From positions 1 through 47,417 of the forward strand of contig NZ_JONP01000030.1 in the NCBI RefSeq assembly GCF_000711725.1: 47,417 bases of DNA. Direction: 5' to 3'. Positions 8,806-18,300 of this stretch are shown here, piece by piece. The position numbers and the translations under genes are program-made. The DNA comes from Roseomonas aerilata DSM 19363 (GTDB lineage Bacteria > Pseudomonadota > Alphaproteobacteria > Acetobacterales > Acetobacteraceae). How positions within the stretch are numbered: position 1 is the first letter of the stretch; each line of letters opens with the position of its first letter. The notes below the pieces were generated by a model. It was given only the letters and a program-made list of their open reading frames with translations, had not been told where the DNA came from and ran no database searches.

Positions 8806-9699
8806 ATGGAACCTCTCACGAGGCGCCGCTTCCTTACGGCTTCGCTCGGGGGTGTTGCCGTTCTGGCCTCGGCCGGGGCGGTCGCGGCCTACGCCGTGGT
8901 GCTGGAACCCGGCTACCGTCTCATCGTCCAGGAGTATCGGCTGTCGCTCCCCGGATGGGGTGAGCGACCACCCATGACGCTTTGCCTGCTTGCAGACCCG
9001 CACTGCTGCGAGCCCTGGATGCCGCTCTCCCGCCTGCAAGGGATTGTTCGGCTCGCCAATTCTTTGCAGCCCGATATTCAGATCGTCCTTGGGGACTTAC
9101 CTGCTCACCACCGGTTCGTGTCGAAGCGACTTCCTATGACGGAAGTGGCTGCCATCTTGGCAGAACTCGATGCGCCGCTCGGAAGGTTTGCCGTGCTAGG
9201 CAACCACGACTGGTGGGATGACCTGGAGGTGCAGCGAAGCGGAACTGGCAGGCCCGCCATCGAAGGGCACCTGAACCGTGCCGGCGTCCCGGTGCTAGCG
9301 AATGCCGCCACGCTGTTACCCCACGGGCGCGACGGAATTTGGCTCTGCGGCACTGATAGCATGTGGGCTTTCCGAAGGCGGCAAGGTGCTGATGACCTCC
9401 GAGGCACTCTGGCGCAGATCAGTACCGATGCGCCGGCTATCCTGCTCGCCCATGAGCCGGACATCTTCCCTTCCGTACCGGCGCGCATCTCCCTGACGCT
9501 GTCAGGCCATACGCATGGTGGGCAGGTCCGGGTAAATGGTTACTCCCCCATGGTGCCCTCGGCCTATGGGAACCGGTACGCTTACGGCTTGGTGGTAGAG
9601 CAGGCGCGAAACCTGATCGTGTCGGGTGGCCTGGGCTGTAGCATGATGCCGGTTCGCCTGGGCGTCCCGCCTGAACTCACCCTCGTTCATCTCGCCTGA
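8806..9699 (+). CDS. Tat-exported metallophosphoesterase (YkuE/YaeI-like)
   Basis: Calcineurin-like metallophosphoesterase of 297 residues. A twin-arginine signal is plain at the N-terminus (RRRFLTASLGG followed by a hydrophobic stretch), so it should be folded in the cytoplasm with its metals and exported. Metal-binding motifs appear in order: LADPHC (the D-x-H motif), VLGD, GNHDWW, LLAHEPD and SGHTHGGQ. Relatives with this signal and layout act on phospholipid or UDP-lipid phosphoesters; the substrate here is not determined. ATG 8806 is chosen over 8719 because the Tat motif follows immediately. Confidence 0.85.
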   Translation: MEPLTRRRFLTASLGGVAVLASAGAVAAYAVVLEPGYRLIVQEYRLSLPGWGERPPMTLCLLADPHCCEPWMPLSRLQGIVRLANSLQPDIQIVLGDLPAHHRFVSKRLPMTEVAAILAELDAPLGRFAVLGNHDWWDDLEVQRSGTGRPAIEGHLNRAGVPVLANAATLLPHGRDGIWLCGTDSMWAFRRRQGADDLRGTLAQISTDAPAILLAHEPDIFPSVPARISLTLSGHTHGGQVRVNGYSPMVPSAYGNRYAYGLVVEQARNLIVSGGLGCSMMPVRLGVPPELTLVHLA

Positions 9700-9760
9700 G
9701 TGTTTCAGCCTCAACAAGTACATCTGCTTGAGGTCGCCTGCCGCGGTAGCGGCCCAGGCG

Positions 9761-9796
9761 GGGGCAAGCGGTGGATAGGGCGGTGAGCGGACTTAA
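9761..9796 (+). repeat. Intergenic repeat, copy 1 (GGTGAGCGGAC type)
   Basis: A 36-base stretch starting GGGGCAAGCG and ending in GGTGAGCGGACTTAA. It matches 12916-12951 at about 30 of 36 positions by eye, and its GAGCGGAC core recurs at 10785-10800. All lie between genes. The preceding GCCTGCCGCGGT is also found at 12102. Confidence 0.5.
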
Positions 9797-9853
9797 CCGA
9801 TTGCGCCAGGACGAACTGGGCACGATCCTCTATGAAGCTTCAGAGGTAACCGA

Positions 9854-10642
9854 ATGTACGCCTACTTGAGTTGCCTCGGCCATGTGGCCGCGCTGTGTGT
9901 TGGGCTTCATGTCGGTATAGCCAGCCCTGCGGCAGCACAAGGATTGAGCCCCGCTCGCATTTTTCCGGACCACTACGAGCAAACCATTCGGGGCATCACC
10001 GTCCATCTACCAAAGTCATACGCCCGGTTCGTCTTCGGAAATTATGGCTTCGATATCCAAGCCTACGCTGATGACTTGCGACCGTATAAACCGACGAGTG
10101 TCCCTGATGGTGCACGGACCGAATTAAGCGATACCATCACCGTCGCTGTTGGCGGGCAGCGGCGCTTCCCCGGTCACGACTGGGTCCGACGAGGTATCAT
10201 CATCCGTGCGGAGGGCCAGAACCACGTTCCAGCGGAGCAGGCGGACCGGCTTGATGGTCCAAATGGGCCGCTAGTTCCGCAAGGGCTCACCTATTACCGC
10301 GCGCTGCCCGCATCGATTCCTAACTCTACAAGACGCGAAGATCTGTTCGTGCCGGATGAGCCGAGGCTCGATCTCGCGGGCACGCCTCTACCGGAGGCGA
10401 TCTTCTGTGCTTCGGTGCATGACCTGTTCCTGCCGTACCGAGCACCCTCACAGCGTTATCAACTGAGATGCATGTGGATGTTGGTGTGGCGTGATCTCGA
10501 AGTTTCTGTGCTGGTAGACCGGGGTTATCTCGCTGACTGGCGCGGGTTTCGCACACGCGTTTTGACACTACTGGAAAGTTTCGTTGTGACCGGCCCTGCT
10601 GAGGCAGGCCCCCCCGAAGATCCTATAGTCGTCAAGCAATAG
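9854..10642 (+). CDS. Secreted protein of unknown function
   Basis: 262-residue protein with a probable signal peptide (hydrophobic residues about 5-25, then SPAAAQG as the cleavage region). The mature part is rich in aromatic residues and prolines, contains VHLPKSYARFVFGNYGF, and two Cys about 20 residues apart (FCASVHDLF and LRCMWML) that could form a disulfide. I recognise no domain. AGAGG precedes the ATG by about seven bases. It stands alone between intergenic repeats and is convergent with the DUF892 gene. Confidence 0.6.
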   Translation: MYAYLSCLGHVAALCVGLHVGIASPAAAQGLSPARIFPDHYEQTIRGITVHLPKSYARFVFGNYGFDIQAYADDLRPYKPTSVPDGARTELSDTITVAVGGQRRFPGHDWVRRGIIIRAEGQNHVPAEQADRLDGPNGPLVPQGLTYYRALPASIPNSTRREDLFVPDEPRLDLAGTPLPEAIFCASVHDLFLPYRAPSQRYQLRCMWMLVWRDLEVSVLVDRGYLADWRGFRTRVLTLLESFVVTGPAEAGPPEDPIVVKQ

Positions 10643-10836
10643 CTGACGATTGAATGTGGACCAGCGACATTGGTGCGAGGAACGCGTGGCCTGTCAGCTG
10701 CCAAAGGGCCCCTGGCCGCATATTCTAAGTCCGCTTCAGGCCGAGGGCGGCGCTAAGCCCCTGGTCAGAGTCTAGCGCCGGAAAGGTGAAGAGCGGACCT
10801 TCCCTGATAATCCGGTCGGGCCCCCACCCCAGCCGC

Positions 10837-11313
10837 TCAGCTACGCAGCAGTTGCTCAGCCAGCATCGTGTGCTTCTCGTCCGCCTGCTTTGCCTCGTCG
10901 GTGGACTGCTTCATCTCGCGCCCGGCGTCCTCCAAGCCTAGCTTGTTCAGGTAGTTGGCCATGGTTCCAAAAGCAGCGATCCAGTAGTGCAGCGCGAGTT
11001 GTCCGTTGGCGATGATGCCGAGGTCGCGGCTATTGCTGTCGGGTGCCTGCTGGCGAATGCGGCGGCTCACCTCATAGTGCGCCTCCAGCACGGGATTGTC
11101 GCCCTGCTGCCCGTTGCCAGCCTGCTGCATCGCCCGATCGATCCGCTGGGCCCATTGTTGCGAGGTCTGGTTGCCCTCCTGCAGCGCGGCCTTCAGCTCG
11201 GGGGAACTCACATCGTTGCTGATCTCGTCGGTGGCTTTGGCAGCGACGTCGCTCCCGGCCTTCATCGCGCTGAGACCTTGCGCCACGATCTGCTTCAGAT
11301 TGTCGTCGGCCAT
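10837..11313 (-). CDS. DUF892 (YciE/YciF-type) ferritin-like protein
   Basis: 158-residue helical protein of the DUF892 ferritin-like group, a family induced in general stress responses. Recognisable parts are LKQIVAQGLSAMKAGSD at the start, SPELKAALQEGNQTSQQWA, NPVLEAHYEVSRRI and GQLALHYWIAAFGTM, whose Glu and His residues are spaced as metal ligands of a di-iron helix bundle. GGAGGAGAG lies just before the ATG at 11313, which favours this start over the longer frame from 11343. Monocistronic. Confidence 0.75.
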   Translation of the reverse strand: MADDNLKQIVAQGLSAMKAGSDVAAKATDEISNDVSSPELKAALQEGNQTSQQWAQRIDRAMQQAGNGQQGDNPVLEAHYEVSRRIRQQAPDSNSRDLGIIANGQLALHYWIAAFGTMANYLNKLGLEDAGREMKQSTDEAKQADEKHTMLAEQLLRS

Positions 11314-11573
11314 GTTCTCTCTCCTCCGAGCACCAACCGTCATGGCCAGTCACGGACAGCAGTAACGCTTTAGACTGCCGACGTTTTGCTCGACAGAACA
11401 AACTTCGATGAAGGTTGTGAGGTGATTGAACAGACAGGATCACCGATCTGGCCGATCTTCGAGTGTGCCATTGCAATGCCCGTGGCAGACCTGCGAAGCA
11501 GGTGAAGCCGCTGAAGGGGATGGAAGCTGACGCTCTGGCGGTGGGCCGCTAAGGACTTCAGTTCGGCACAAGC

Positions 11574-12071
11574 ATGGAGCGGCACTTGGACATCGAGATC
11601 GGTCCCTTCTCGTCCGGGGACGAGGCAGAGATCATTGAGATCTCCATCCGTGCTTGGGCGCCCGTGTTCGAGGAACTCGAGCCCGCGGTTCCGAACTATG
11701 TGTTCAAAGCCTTCTATCCAGATGGTTGGGCAGCGCGCCAAGTGTCGGACATTCGCAAGTTCCTGAGGGACGAAGGCGAGAAAACCTTTGTTGCCAAGGC
11801 CGCTGGGGCCATCGTGGGCTGGGTCGGACTGCGCCTGCACCCTCAGGACAGGATGGGCGAAATCTATATCCTGGCCGTCGACCCCGGGTGCCAACGGAAG
11901 GGCGTCGCCGCGTGCTTGATGGAGCGCGCCAAGTGCGAGATGCGGCGAGCCGGGATGAGGATTGTCATGGTCGAGACGGGCGATGATCCCGGACATGCGG
12001 CTTCGAGAGCAACGTATGAGAATGCCGGGTTTCGCCGATGGCCGGTCGCTCGCTACTTTCGCGAGCTCTGA
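11574..12071 (+). CDS. GNAT-family N-acetyltransferase
   Basis: 165-residue single-domain acetyltransferase. The acetyl-CoA binding motif A is IYILAVDPGCQRKGVAACL (V-x-x-x-x-R/Q-x-x-G-x-A type), followed by a helix, then VETGDDPGHAASRATYENAGF, the usual strand and helix before the terminal Phe. The N-terminal half (ISIRAWAPVFEEL) should bind the amine acceptor, which cannot be predicted. Stand-alone gene. Confidence 0.82.
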   Translation: MERHLDIEIGPFSSGDEAEIIEISIRAWAPVFEELEPAVPNYVFKAFYPDGWAARQVSDIRKFLRDEGEKTFVAKAAGAIVGWVGLRLHPQDRMGEIYILAVDPGCQRKGVAACLMERAKCEMRRAGMRIVMVETGDDPGHAASRATYENAGFRRWPVARYFREL

Positions 12072-12200
12072 CTGGCTGGGGGGTTAAGCCTGCGTCGGGT
12101 TGCCTGCCGCGGTTAGCCACCCAGGCAAGAGCCACCGCTGTTCGGAGTGGAAACCAGACTTTCATTTGCCGACCGGCACGATGGAAGCCATGAAGGAGGG

Positions 12201-12872
12201 ATGCTCAAGACCTCGGAAACTATCCTCGGCGTGTTCCCGGCTGCTGTGATCTTCGACATGGACGGGCTGCTGTTCGACAGCGAAGCCCTCTATCGGGATG
12301 CTATCCTCGCCGCAGCTGGCGAACTGGGGCACGCCTTCACGGTTGCCGACTTCCTCAAGCTGGTTGGGCGTCCTTGGGCGACTAACCGCCTCGCCATACA
12401 GGAGCACATCGGCCCTGCCTACGATGTCGAGGAGTTCCGCGCGGCCTGGTTGCGGCACTGCCAGCTTATGAGGGCCACGCTTGCGCTCAAGACCGGTGCC
12501 GTGGAGCTGCTGGACCGCCTGGATGAGCTAGGGATTCCGCGCGCGATCTGCACCTCGTCCAGCCGGGATGACGTGGAGCACAACCTTCAACTTCATGCTC
12601 TCACCGGCCGTTTTGACGCGATCGTCGCCGCCGGCGACTATGCTCGGGGAAAGCCCGCGCCGGATCCCTTTCTGCGCGCTGCCGAGATGCTTGGTGTGCC
12701 CCCTGCAGAATGCCTTGCCCTTGAGGACTCCTACAACGGGGTTCGTGCCGCTGCCGCTGCCGGCATGCACACGATCATGGTCCCTGACCTTCTGCCCGCG
12801 ACAGACGAGATCAGGCCGCTCTGCCGTTCAATCGCTGCCGACCTGCACGGCGTCCGTACCTTGTTGGGTTAG
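12201..12872 (+). CDS. HAD-superfamily phosphatase (beta-phosphoglucomutase-like)
   Basis: 223-residue HAD hydrolase with a helical cap, of the group that includes beta-phosphoglucomutase and small sugar-phosphate phosphatases. Motif I is FDMDGLLFDSE (Asp19 and Asp21), motif II CTSSS, motif III the Lys in GKPAPDPF, and motif IV EDSYNG. The start is uncertain: AAGGAGG abuts the ATG at 12201, closer than ideal, while the in-frame GTG at 12231 and the ATG at 12147 are alternatives. Confidence 0.85.
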   Translation: MLKTSETILGVFPAAVIFDMDGLLFDSEALYRDAILAAAGELGHAFTVADFLKLVGRPWATNRLAIQEHIGPAYDVEEFRAAWLRHCQLMRATLALKTGAVELLDRLDELGIPRAICTSSSRDDVEHNLQLHALTGRFDAIVAAGDYARGKPAPDPFLRAAEMLGVPPAECLALEDSYNGVRAAAAAGMHTIMVPDLLPATDEIRPLCRSIAADLHGVRTLLG

Positions 12873-12915
12873 ATGGGCGCACCTCGGGTTGGCACTGGAA
12901 CCAGCCTCTCACTGA

Positions 12916-12951
12916 GGGGCAAGCGCTGGGTGGGGTGGTGAGCGGACCTCA
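12916..12951 (+). repeat. Intergenic repeat, copy 2 (GGTGAGCGGAC type)
   Basis: Second copy of the 36-base intergenic repeat, from GGGGCAAGCG to GGTGAGCGGACCTCA. It lies between the HAD phosphatase and the convergent LysR gene. Confidence 0.5.
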
Positions 12952-13006
12952 AGAAGCGAGCTGGGAAAATACGATCGAGCGGCGGGATACCTTTCGCCCT
13001 GTTGTT

Positions 13007-13930
13007 CTACCTCTGCCCCGATCCCTCGCGTGGCTGCTCCTTGATGAAATCCAGGAACGCGCGAAGAGGAGGCGGCACAAGCCGTCGCCCGGAGTAGTAG
13101 AGGAACGGGCCTGGGAAGGAGGACCACCACTCCGGCATCACCGGCAGGAGCGCACCGCTGTCGAGATGCGGGCGCAGCCAGTCCTCGAACAAGCCGATGA
13201 TGCCTGCGCCCGCCGCGGCCATGTCAACGGCCAGATCCATCGCGCCGGCCACGCTGACGATGAGCGGGCCGCGCGGCTCGATACTCACGGCCTCGTCCCC
13301 ACGCTGCAGCTCCCAAGGTCCCGTTAATCCTCCGCTCCGGAAGCGGCCGAGCAGGCAAGCATGGTTCAGGAGGTCCCGGGGATGGGCGGGCTCCCCTCGT
13401 CTCCGGAGATAGTCCGGCGCCGCGGCAAGGGCGAGGCGCTGCACGCGCGGGCCGATGGGCACCGCGATCATGTCCTGCTCGAGACGCTCGTCGTACCGGA
13501 TGCCAGCGTCCGAACCGGCGGCGAGCACGTCGATGAAGCTGTCCTCGGCGACGATCTCGACTTCGATGTGCGGGTACCGGGCCAGGAAGCCAGGAAGGAT
13601 CCCCGGCAGGACGACGCGCGCGGCGGCGACGGGTACGTTGAGCCTCAGCGTCCCGGCGGGCGTGTCGCGAAAGCCCTTCATGGTCTCCAGGGCGGCTTCG
13701 ACCTCGCCCAGGGCAGGAACGAGACGATCCATCAGGCGGGCACCCGCCTCGGTCGCGGTCACGCTGCGGGTTGACCGGTGCAGCAACCGGACGCCGAGGC
13801 GCTCCTCCAGCCGCCGGACCTGCTCGCTTAGCGTGGATGCGCTCGCGCCCGTGCTGCGGGACGCGCCGCGGAACCCACCCGCACGCGCGACAGCGAGAAA
13901 CGCATTGAGGTCCGTGAGGTTCGTGGACAC
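13007..13930 (-). CDS. LysR-family transcriptional regulator
   Basis: 307-residue LysR regulator. The N-terminal winged helix covers about residues 1-62 (LNAFLAVARAGGFRGASR, then LSEQVRRLEERLGVRLLHRS); the rest is the two-lobed effector-binding domain. The GTG at 13930 is the start because the HTH begins right there, while the longer frame to 14155 adds unrelated residues. It is divergent from the alpha/beta hydrolase gene with a 116-base gap holding a palindrome, so it most likely controls that gene and itself. Confidence 0.9.
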   Translation of the reverse strand: MSTNLTDLNAFLAVARAGGFRGASRSTGASASTLSEQVRRLEERLGVRLLHRSTRSVTATEAGARLMDRLVPALGEVEAALETMKGFRDTPAGTLRLNVPVAAARVVLPGILPGFLARYPHIEVEIVAEDSFIDVLAAGSDAGIRYDERLEQDMIAVPIGPRVQRLALAAAPDYLRRRGEPAHPRDLLNHACLLGRFRSGGLTGPWELQRGDEAVSIEPRGPLIVSVAGAMDLAVDMAAAGAGIIGLFEDWLRPHLDSGALLPVMPEWWSSFPGPFLYYSGRRLVPPPLRAFLDFIKEQPREGSGQR

Positions 13931-13958
13931 GTGTCCGGATTTCCGTACAGCCCGTGCG

Positions 13959-13976
13959 CGATAGAACGAATTATCG
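13959..13976. promoter_or_regulatory. Probable LysR operator palindrome
   Basis: CGATA, eight bases, TATCG, extendable outward to GCGCGATA / TATCGGCGC. It lies between the divergent LysR and hydrolase starts, where a LysR binding site is expected. Confidence 0.5.
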
Positions 13977-14046
13977 GCGCAGTCGGCAAGGTGCAGAAGG
14001 GGGGTGCCAGCCAAACAGGCTGAGCTTCGAAGAGGACCCACTCCAT

Positions 14047-14988
14047 ATGACCCAGGTAGCTGAAGCGGCGACGACCCATCCCACCCGCACCGAGCTGGTC
14101 GCTGGCCTTGTCTCGATGATGGCGAACTCGCCGCGGTCGCCCATTCTCCGCTCACCGGCCGACGACGGCCTGGCGTACTCGGACGTCTTCTTTCCCGCGA
14201 TGGACGGCGTGACGATCGAGGGTTGGTTCATCCCGGCAGACAGCGATCGCCTGATCATTGCCAACCACCCGATCTGGGCCAACCGCTACGGGTTCCCCGG
14301 CCACCTGGAGCCCTATGGCAACGCCTGGAAGGCAAGCGGGAACAACATCGAAGTCAACTTCATGCCGGACTACAAGCATCTCCATGACGCGGGCTACAAT
14401 GTCCTGGCCTACGACCTGCGGAACTTCGGCCAGAGCGCCGCCGGCAGTGGCGGCGTGATCGGCAACGGCATCCGGGAATACCGCGATGTGGTCGGGTCCC
14501 TGCGGTACGCGCGCTCACGCCCTGACCTGCGTGAGATGAAGATCGGCCTCCTCAGCCGCTGCTGCGGCATGAACGCCACGATGGTCGGCTTGGCCAAGCA
14601 TCCGGAGGAGTTCCGGGACGTCCGGGCGATCGTGGCCCCCCAGCCAATCTCGCTGAGCGCTTTCTACCGCACGATCCTCGGTCACATGGGCATGCCGGAC
14701 GCGCTCCCCGAAGTAACAGACGCCCTGCGGCGTGCGACAAGCATGGAGCTGAAGGACATGGACATGCCGCCCTATGCCGCGGCCGTGACGGTCCCGACGC
14801 TGCTCCTGCAGGTTCGGAACGACACCCTGACCACGCCCGACGACGTGCAGGCCATCTTCGACGCCATGCCGACCGAACAGAAGGAGCTCCTCTGGATCGA
14901 GGGCACGAACCGGCGCTTTGACGGCTACAACTACCTGCCCGCGAACTCGGAGCCGATGATCGACTGGTTCGGTCGTTTCGTGGGCTAG
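14047..14988 (+). CDS. Alpha/beta-hydrolase-fold protein with unusual nucleophile elbow
   Basis: 313-residue protein. The fold is visible as strands and loops GWFIPADSDRLIIANH, GYNVLAYDLRNFGQS and KIGLLSRCCG. At the nucleophile elbow (170-174) the sequence is SRCCG rather than G-x-S-x-G, which would place Cys172 at the nucleophile position. Near the C-terminus, where a catalytic His is expected, the sequence is NRRFDGYNYL with Arg instead. It may be a Cys-type hydrolase, as in dienelactone hydrolases, or a non-hydrolytic relative. The divergent LysR gene and the shared palindrome suggest induced expression. Start 14047 follows a weak GAGG. Confidence 0.75.
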   Translation: MTQVAEAATTHPTRTELVAGLVSMMANSPRSPILRSPADDGLAYSDVFFPAMDGVTIEGWFIPADSDRLIIANHPIWANRYGFPGHLEPYGNAWKASGNNIEVNFMPDYKHLHDAGYNVLAYDLRNFGQSAAGSGGVIGNGIREYRDVVGSLRYARSRPDLREMKIGLLSRCCGMNATMVGLAKHPEEFRDVRAIVAPQPISLSAFYRTILGHMGMPDALPEVTDALRRATSMELKDMDMPPYAAAVTVPTLLLQVRNDTLTTPDDVQAIFDAMPTEQKELLWIEGTNRRFDGYNYLPANSEPMIDWFGRFVG

Positions 14989-15292
14989 AGGCGGGTTTGA
15001 ACAGCACCGTAGTAGGGGACCAGCATTTCAAACCACCCGGTGGGTTCACAAAGCGGAGCCCACTGGGTCGCAACGGCCGAGCGCATCACTGGCGAGCTGA
15101 TCCGCGGTATGATGCCAGCCTGCAACGGGACGCATCCTGCCAAGGTCCAGCTCTGTTCAGGTCCGGACCAGCCAAGTCGCAGCATGTCCTCTGATGGCAG
15201 GTTTCTCGACGCTCCGCCCAAGAGCGGAACTGCCGCTCACGGCCAGCGCTGGCCGTTCGGATCGGTGCTGGGAGTCCCCCCTCGCCCATCAG

Positions 15293-15318
15293 GCACGATA
15301 AGTAGGGGATTATCGTGC
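15293..15318 (+). repeat. Palindromic site A, solo copy (9-8-9)
   Basis: GCACGATAA, spacer GTAGGGGA, TTATCGTGC, with perfect arms. Unlike the three other copies it is not followed by site B or by a recombinase leader. It sits in the 371-base gap 14989-15359, which holds no gene; a second short inverted repeat, GCTGATCC / GGATCAGC at 15341-15364, overlaps the end of the next gene. Confidence 0.75.
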
Positions 15319-15359
15319 GGGGGCGGCGGAAGCGAAGGATGCTGATCCCTAGTTGCGGA

Positions 15360-18300
15360 TCAGCGACCGATGTCAGGCATCCGGCGCCGCCAGAAGGACG
15401 CGACAGCCGCTAGGTTCTGAGGAGCGAGGTGTTCGGCATCGAACGCTGCCCCCGCCATCAGCCGCAGGGCTTCGGCGGCAAGCGCGCGATCGTCCACGGC
15501 CTGGGCAAGGCGGGCGGCCCCAGCGAGCACCGCGTTGACCCCGAGTAGTGGGCCCCTCTCGTCGCGGCCAATCCGCTCGCCCGCGATGATAGCCCGGACA
15601 AGGGCGGGCACTTCACCGCCACGGCCCTCGGCGATCCGGCGTAGCGCGATCTCGGCGAGGAGGTGGGGCCGCAGCCAGGCATCGGCGCCCGCGACGACGG
15701 AGGCGTCCTGCTCGAGGCTGGGGTCGCGCACGAGGGCGTACCAGACGTTGGCACGGTCGGTCCTGTCGATGAGCGGCAGCGCAGCCACGAACCGCTGCTG
15801 CTCGCCGAGGCGGAAGAAAGCGACGGCGAGGCTCGACGGCATCGGGAGGCCATCCGGCAGGTTCGCGGCGGCGTCCTCGGCGAGGGTCCGCGCCATCTCG
15901 CGGTCACCGAGGTCGAGGTATAGCAGCGTGGCCTCGGCGGTCAGGGCCGCGCGCCGGATCCGTGGGGCGGCGCGCGCCCGCGCAGCAGCTTCTGCCGCGA
16001 GTGTCCGGGCAGCGGCAAGGTCGCCCAGGTCAGCGACGAGACGGATGACCTCCCGCAACATGGGAGACCCGAGCGCGATGGCGCGGCGGAGGACTGGCAG
16101 GATCGCTTCAGGTGGCTCCCCCACTTGCCGCATCGTCCGTGCGAGGGTCCAGAAGCTGGAGGCTCGCGGCTGAGGGAGGGCCTCCTCTGCCGCGGTCGCG
16201 CGCGCCACGTCCCCGATCTCTGCCCAAGCCTCGGCGATGAGGTTCGGCTGCAGCCTGCCTACGTCGATCGCGGCTTCGACGGCCTCGGCCGCGCCGGCCA
16301 GGTCGCCACGCGCGAACAGGACGGGAGCGAGAGAGCGTAGGGCTCCGCTGCGCGTCGGCTGGCGCGGCTCGGCACTCACTGCCGGCAACTCCTGGATAGC
16401 CGCCCGCCAGCGGGTGAGCAGCTCATCGACGGTGGCGTAGGCAATTCTGTCGTTACGCAGCGCCCCTGCGTAGGGTCCGACGAGGAACGTGCCGTCGGGC
16501 TCAAGGTCCTCCAGGCCGAGGAGGTGGCGCGAAAGGCGGAAGTAGAGGCTAAGGCGATCCGAGGCTGGAAACTCGGCGGCGGCGGCCGTTGCCTCCAGCG
16601 GGGCAAGGTCGGCCAGCACGTCGGGCCGCTCTCTCGCCGCGGCCGCGATCTCCAGCAGCGCAATCCGCCCCCTCGCCTCCCCTTGCGCCCACCGGTTCGG
16701 CAGCCGCTCGGCAATCGCCTGCGCCTCAGTGATGCGGCCAGCTCCGGCAAGGCCGCGGGCGATCGCCCCGAGGGCGGCTTCGCTCGCCGACTCCGCGGCG
16801 GCTGCGGCAGCAACGTCTGCAAGACAGGCGACACTTGGTGCCGCGCGGCACGCGAGGGCGGCCGGGGAGCGCAGGGCCGGACTATCGAAGCGCGCGCTCT
16901 CGGAGAGGGTGATCAAATCCGCGCAGCGTTCCAAGCCGAAGCGGATGCCGATACGGAATGTCGTTGTTGCCGTCCCGCGCTCATAAACGGCGGTGTCCAC
17001 CTCACTCCGCCCCGCGCCGACGGGCCGTGGATGCATGTGATGGAGGAAGCTGATGCCTCCGCCACGCGGACGCTCGTCGCGGTAGTCCGGTCCGAGGACG
17101 TCGACTACGTCGGACAGCGTGACGCATGGCCCTGTCCGCGCGAGCCCGATTGTCATCTCGCGGAAGGGGGCGCTCCCGCCGCTCTGGCGAACGCGGTACT
17201 CCGAGGCGGGGAAGGCGTGCCCTGCCTCGCCATACGCGAGGTCCTCGCCCACGACACGATAGCGGGTCTCGTTCCCGGAGCTTTCCGGAACGGGCTGAAG
17301 GCGCACGGCGAGCGCGGCCTCCACCACCGCCGGGTCCGCGATCGAATGCCGCTCCGCGAGAGCCGCCACGCGCTGGAGCAGGTCGGCCGCGCTGGTACGG
17401 CCCGGGGGCGGATCGGGCCAGGTGCTCGAGCAGGCTGCCTCGGTCGCGGCGGCCTCGACGATAGAAGGGTCGGTCCCCCATTCGCGGGCGAGAATACCGG
17501 TTGGGTGCGGAAGAATCCCGGCCGATGCTGCAGCGGCATCCACGTCGAGGCCGTAGAGTTCAGTGGGCGTGTAGCCGCGTCCACGCGTCACCGCCGCTCC
17601 TGCGATGGCCGCGGCCCGGCGCCCATCCGGAGTGATCGCAGCCTGCCGCACGATGCCGCAGAGGCGCGTGAGGCGCGCGGCACGCCCAGCCTCCAGGAGG
17701 TAGAGGTCAGTCGAGAGCCCGAACGAGCCGTTCCCCGGGCCGTAAGCGATGTTGGGCCGCCCGGGGACGGTGGCGGCGAGCAGGACGCGTGAGCCGTCCG
17801 GCGTCGCCGCGAGGGGAAGTGCGAAGCGCGGCGCCGGCCCCTCGCGGGGCGCGAGCGGGACGGTCACGACGCGCGCGGGTGTACCGCCCGCCTCAACGTC
17901 CCACGCGAAGAGCCGGAGCGTGCCGAGGTTGTCGCCGGATGGGAGTGCCCGCGCCTCCTCCCTCAGTCCAGGGATCGTGTCGTCGAACGAGTCGCCCGAG
18001 AACAGCACTCGCCGCTCGGCTGAGCCTCCAAGGATGCGCCAGATGTAGCCATCAGCCCTGCCCCAGCGGAGGAGGACAGCTTCACGCGGTGGTGCCGCTG
18101 GGTCGGATGGCTGCTCGAAGGAGGCGAGGAGGTTCGGCGAGCCGTCCTTTTGCAGCCCGTCGGCCGAGAACAGCACGCGCCGCGGCTCCAGCGCGTCGTA
18201 GGCGATGGAGCGAACCGCTCCGAGGAGCGTCCGGTGAAGGACACGCTCCTCCCCAGATTCAAGGTCCGTCTCGACGAAAAAGGTACCCCGGTTCGGGTCG

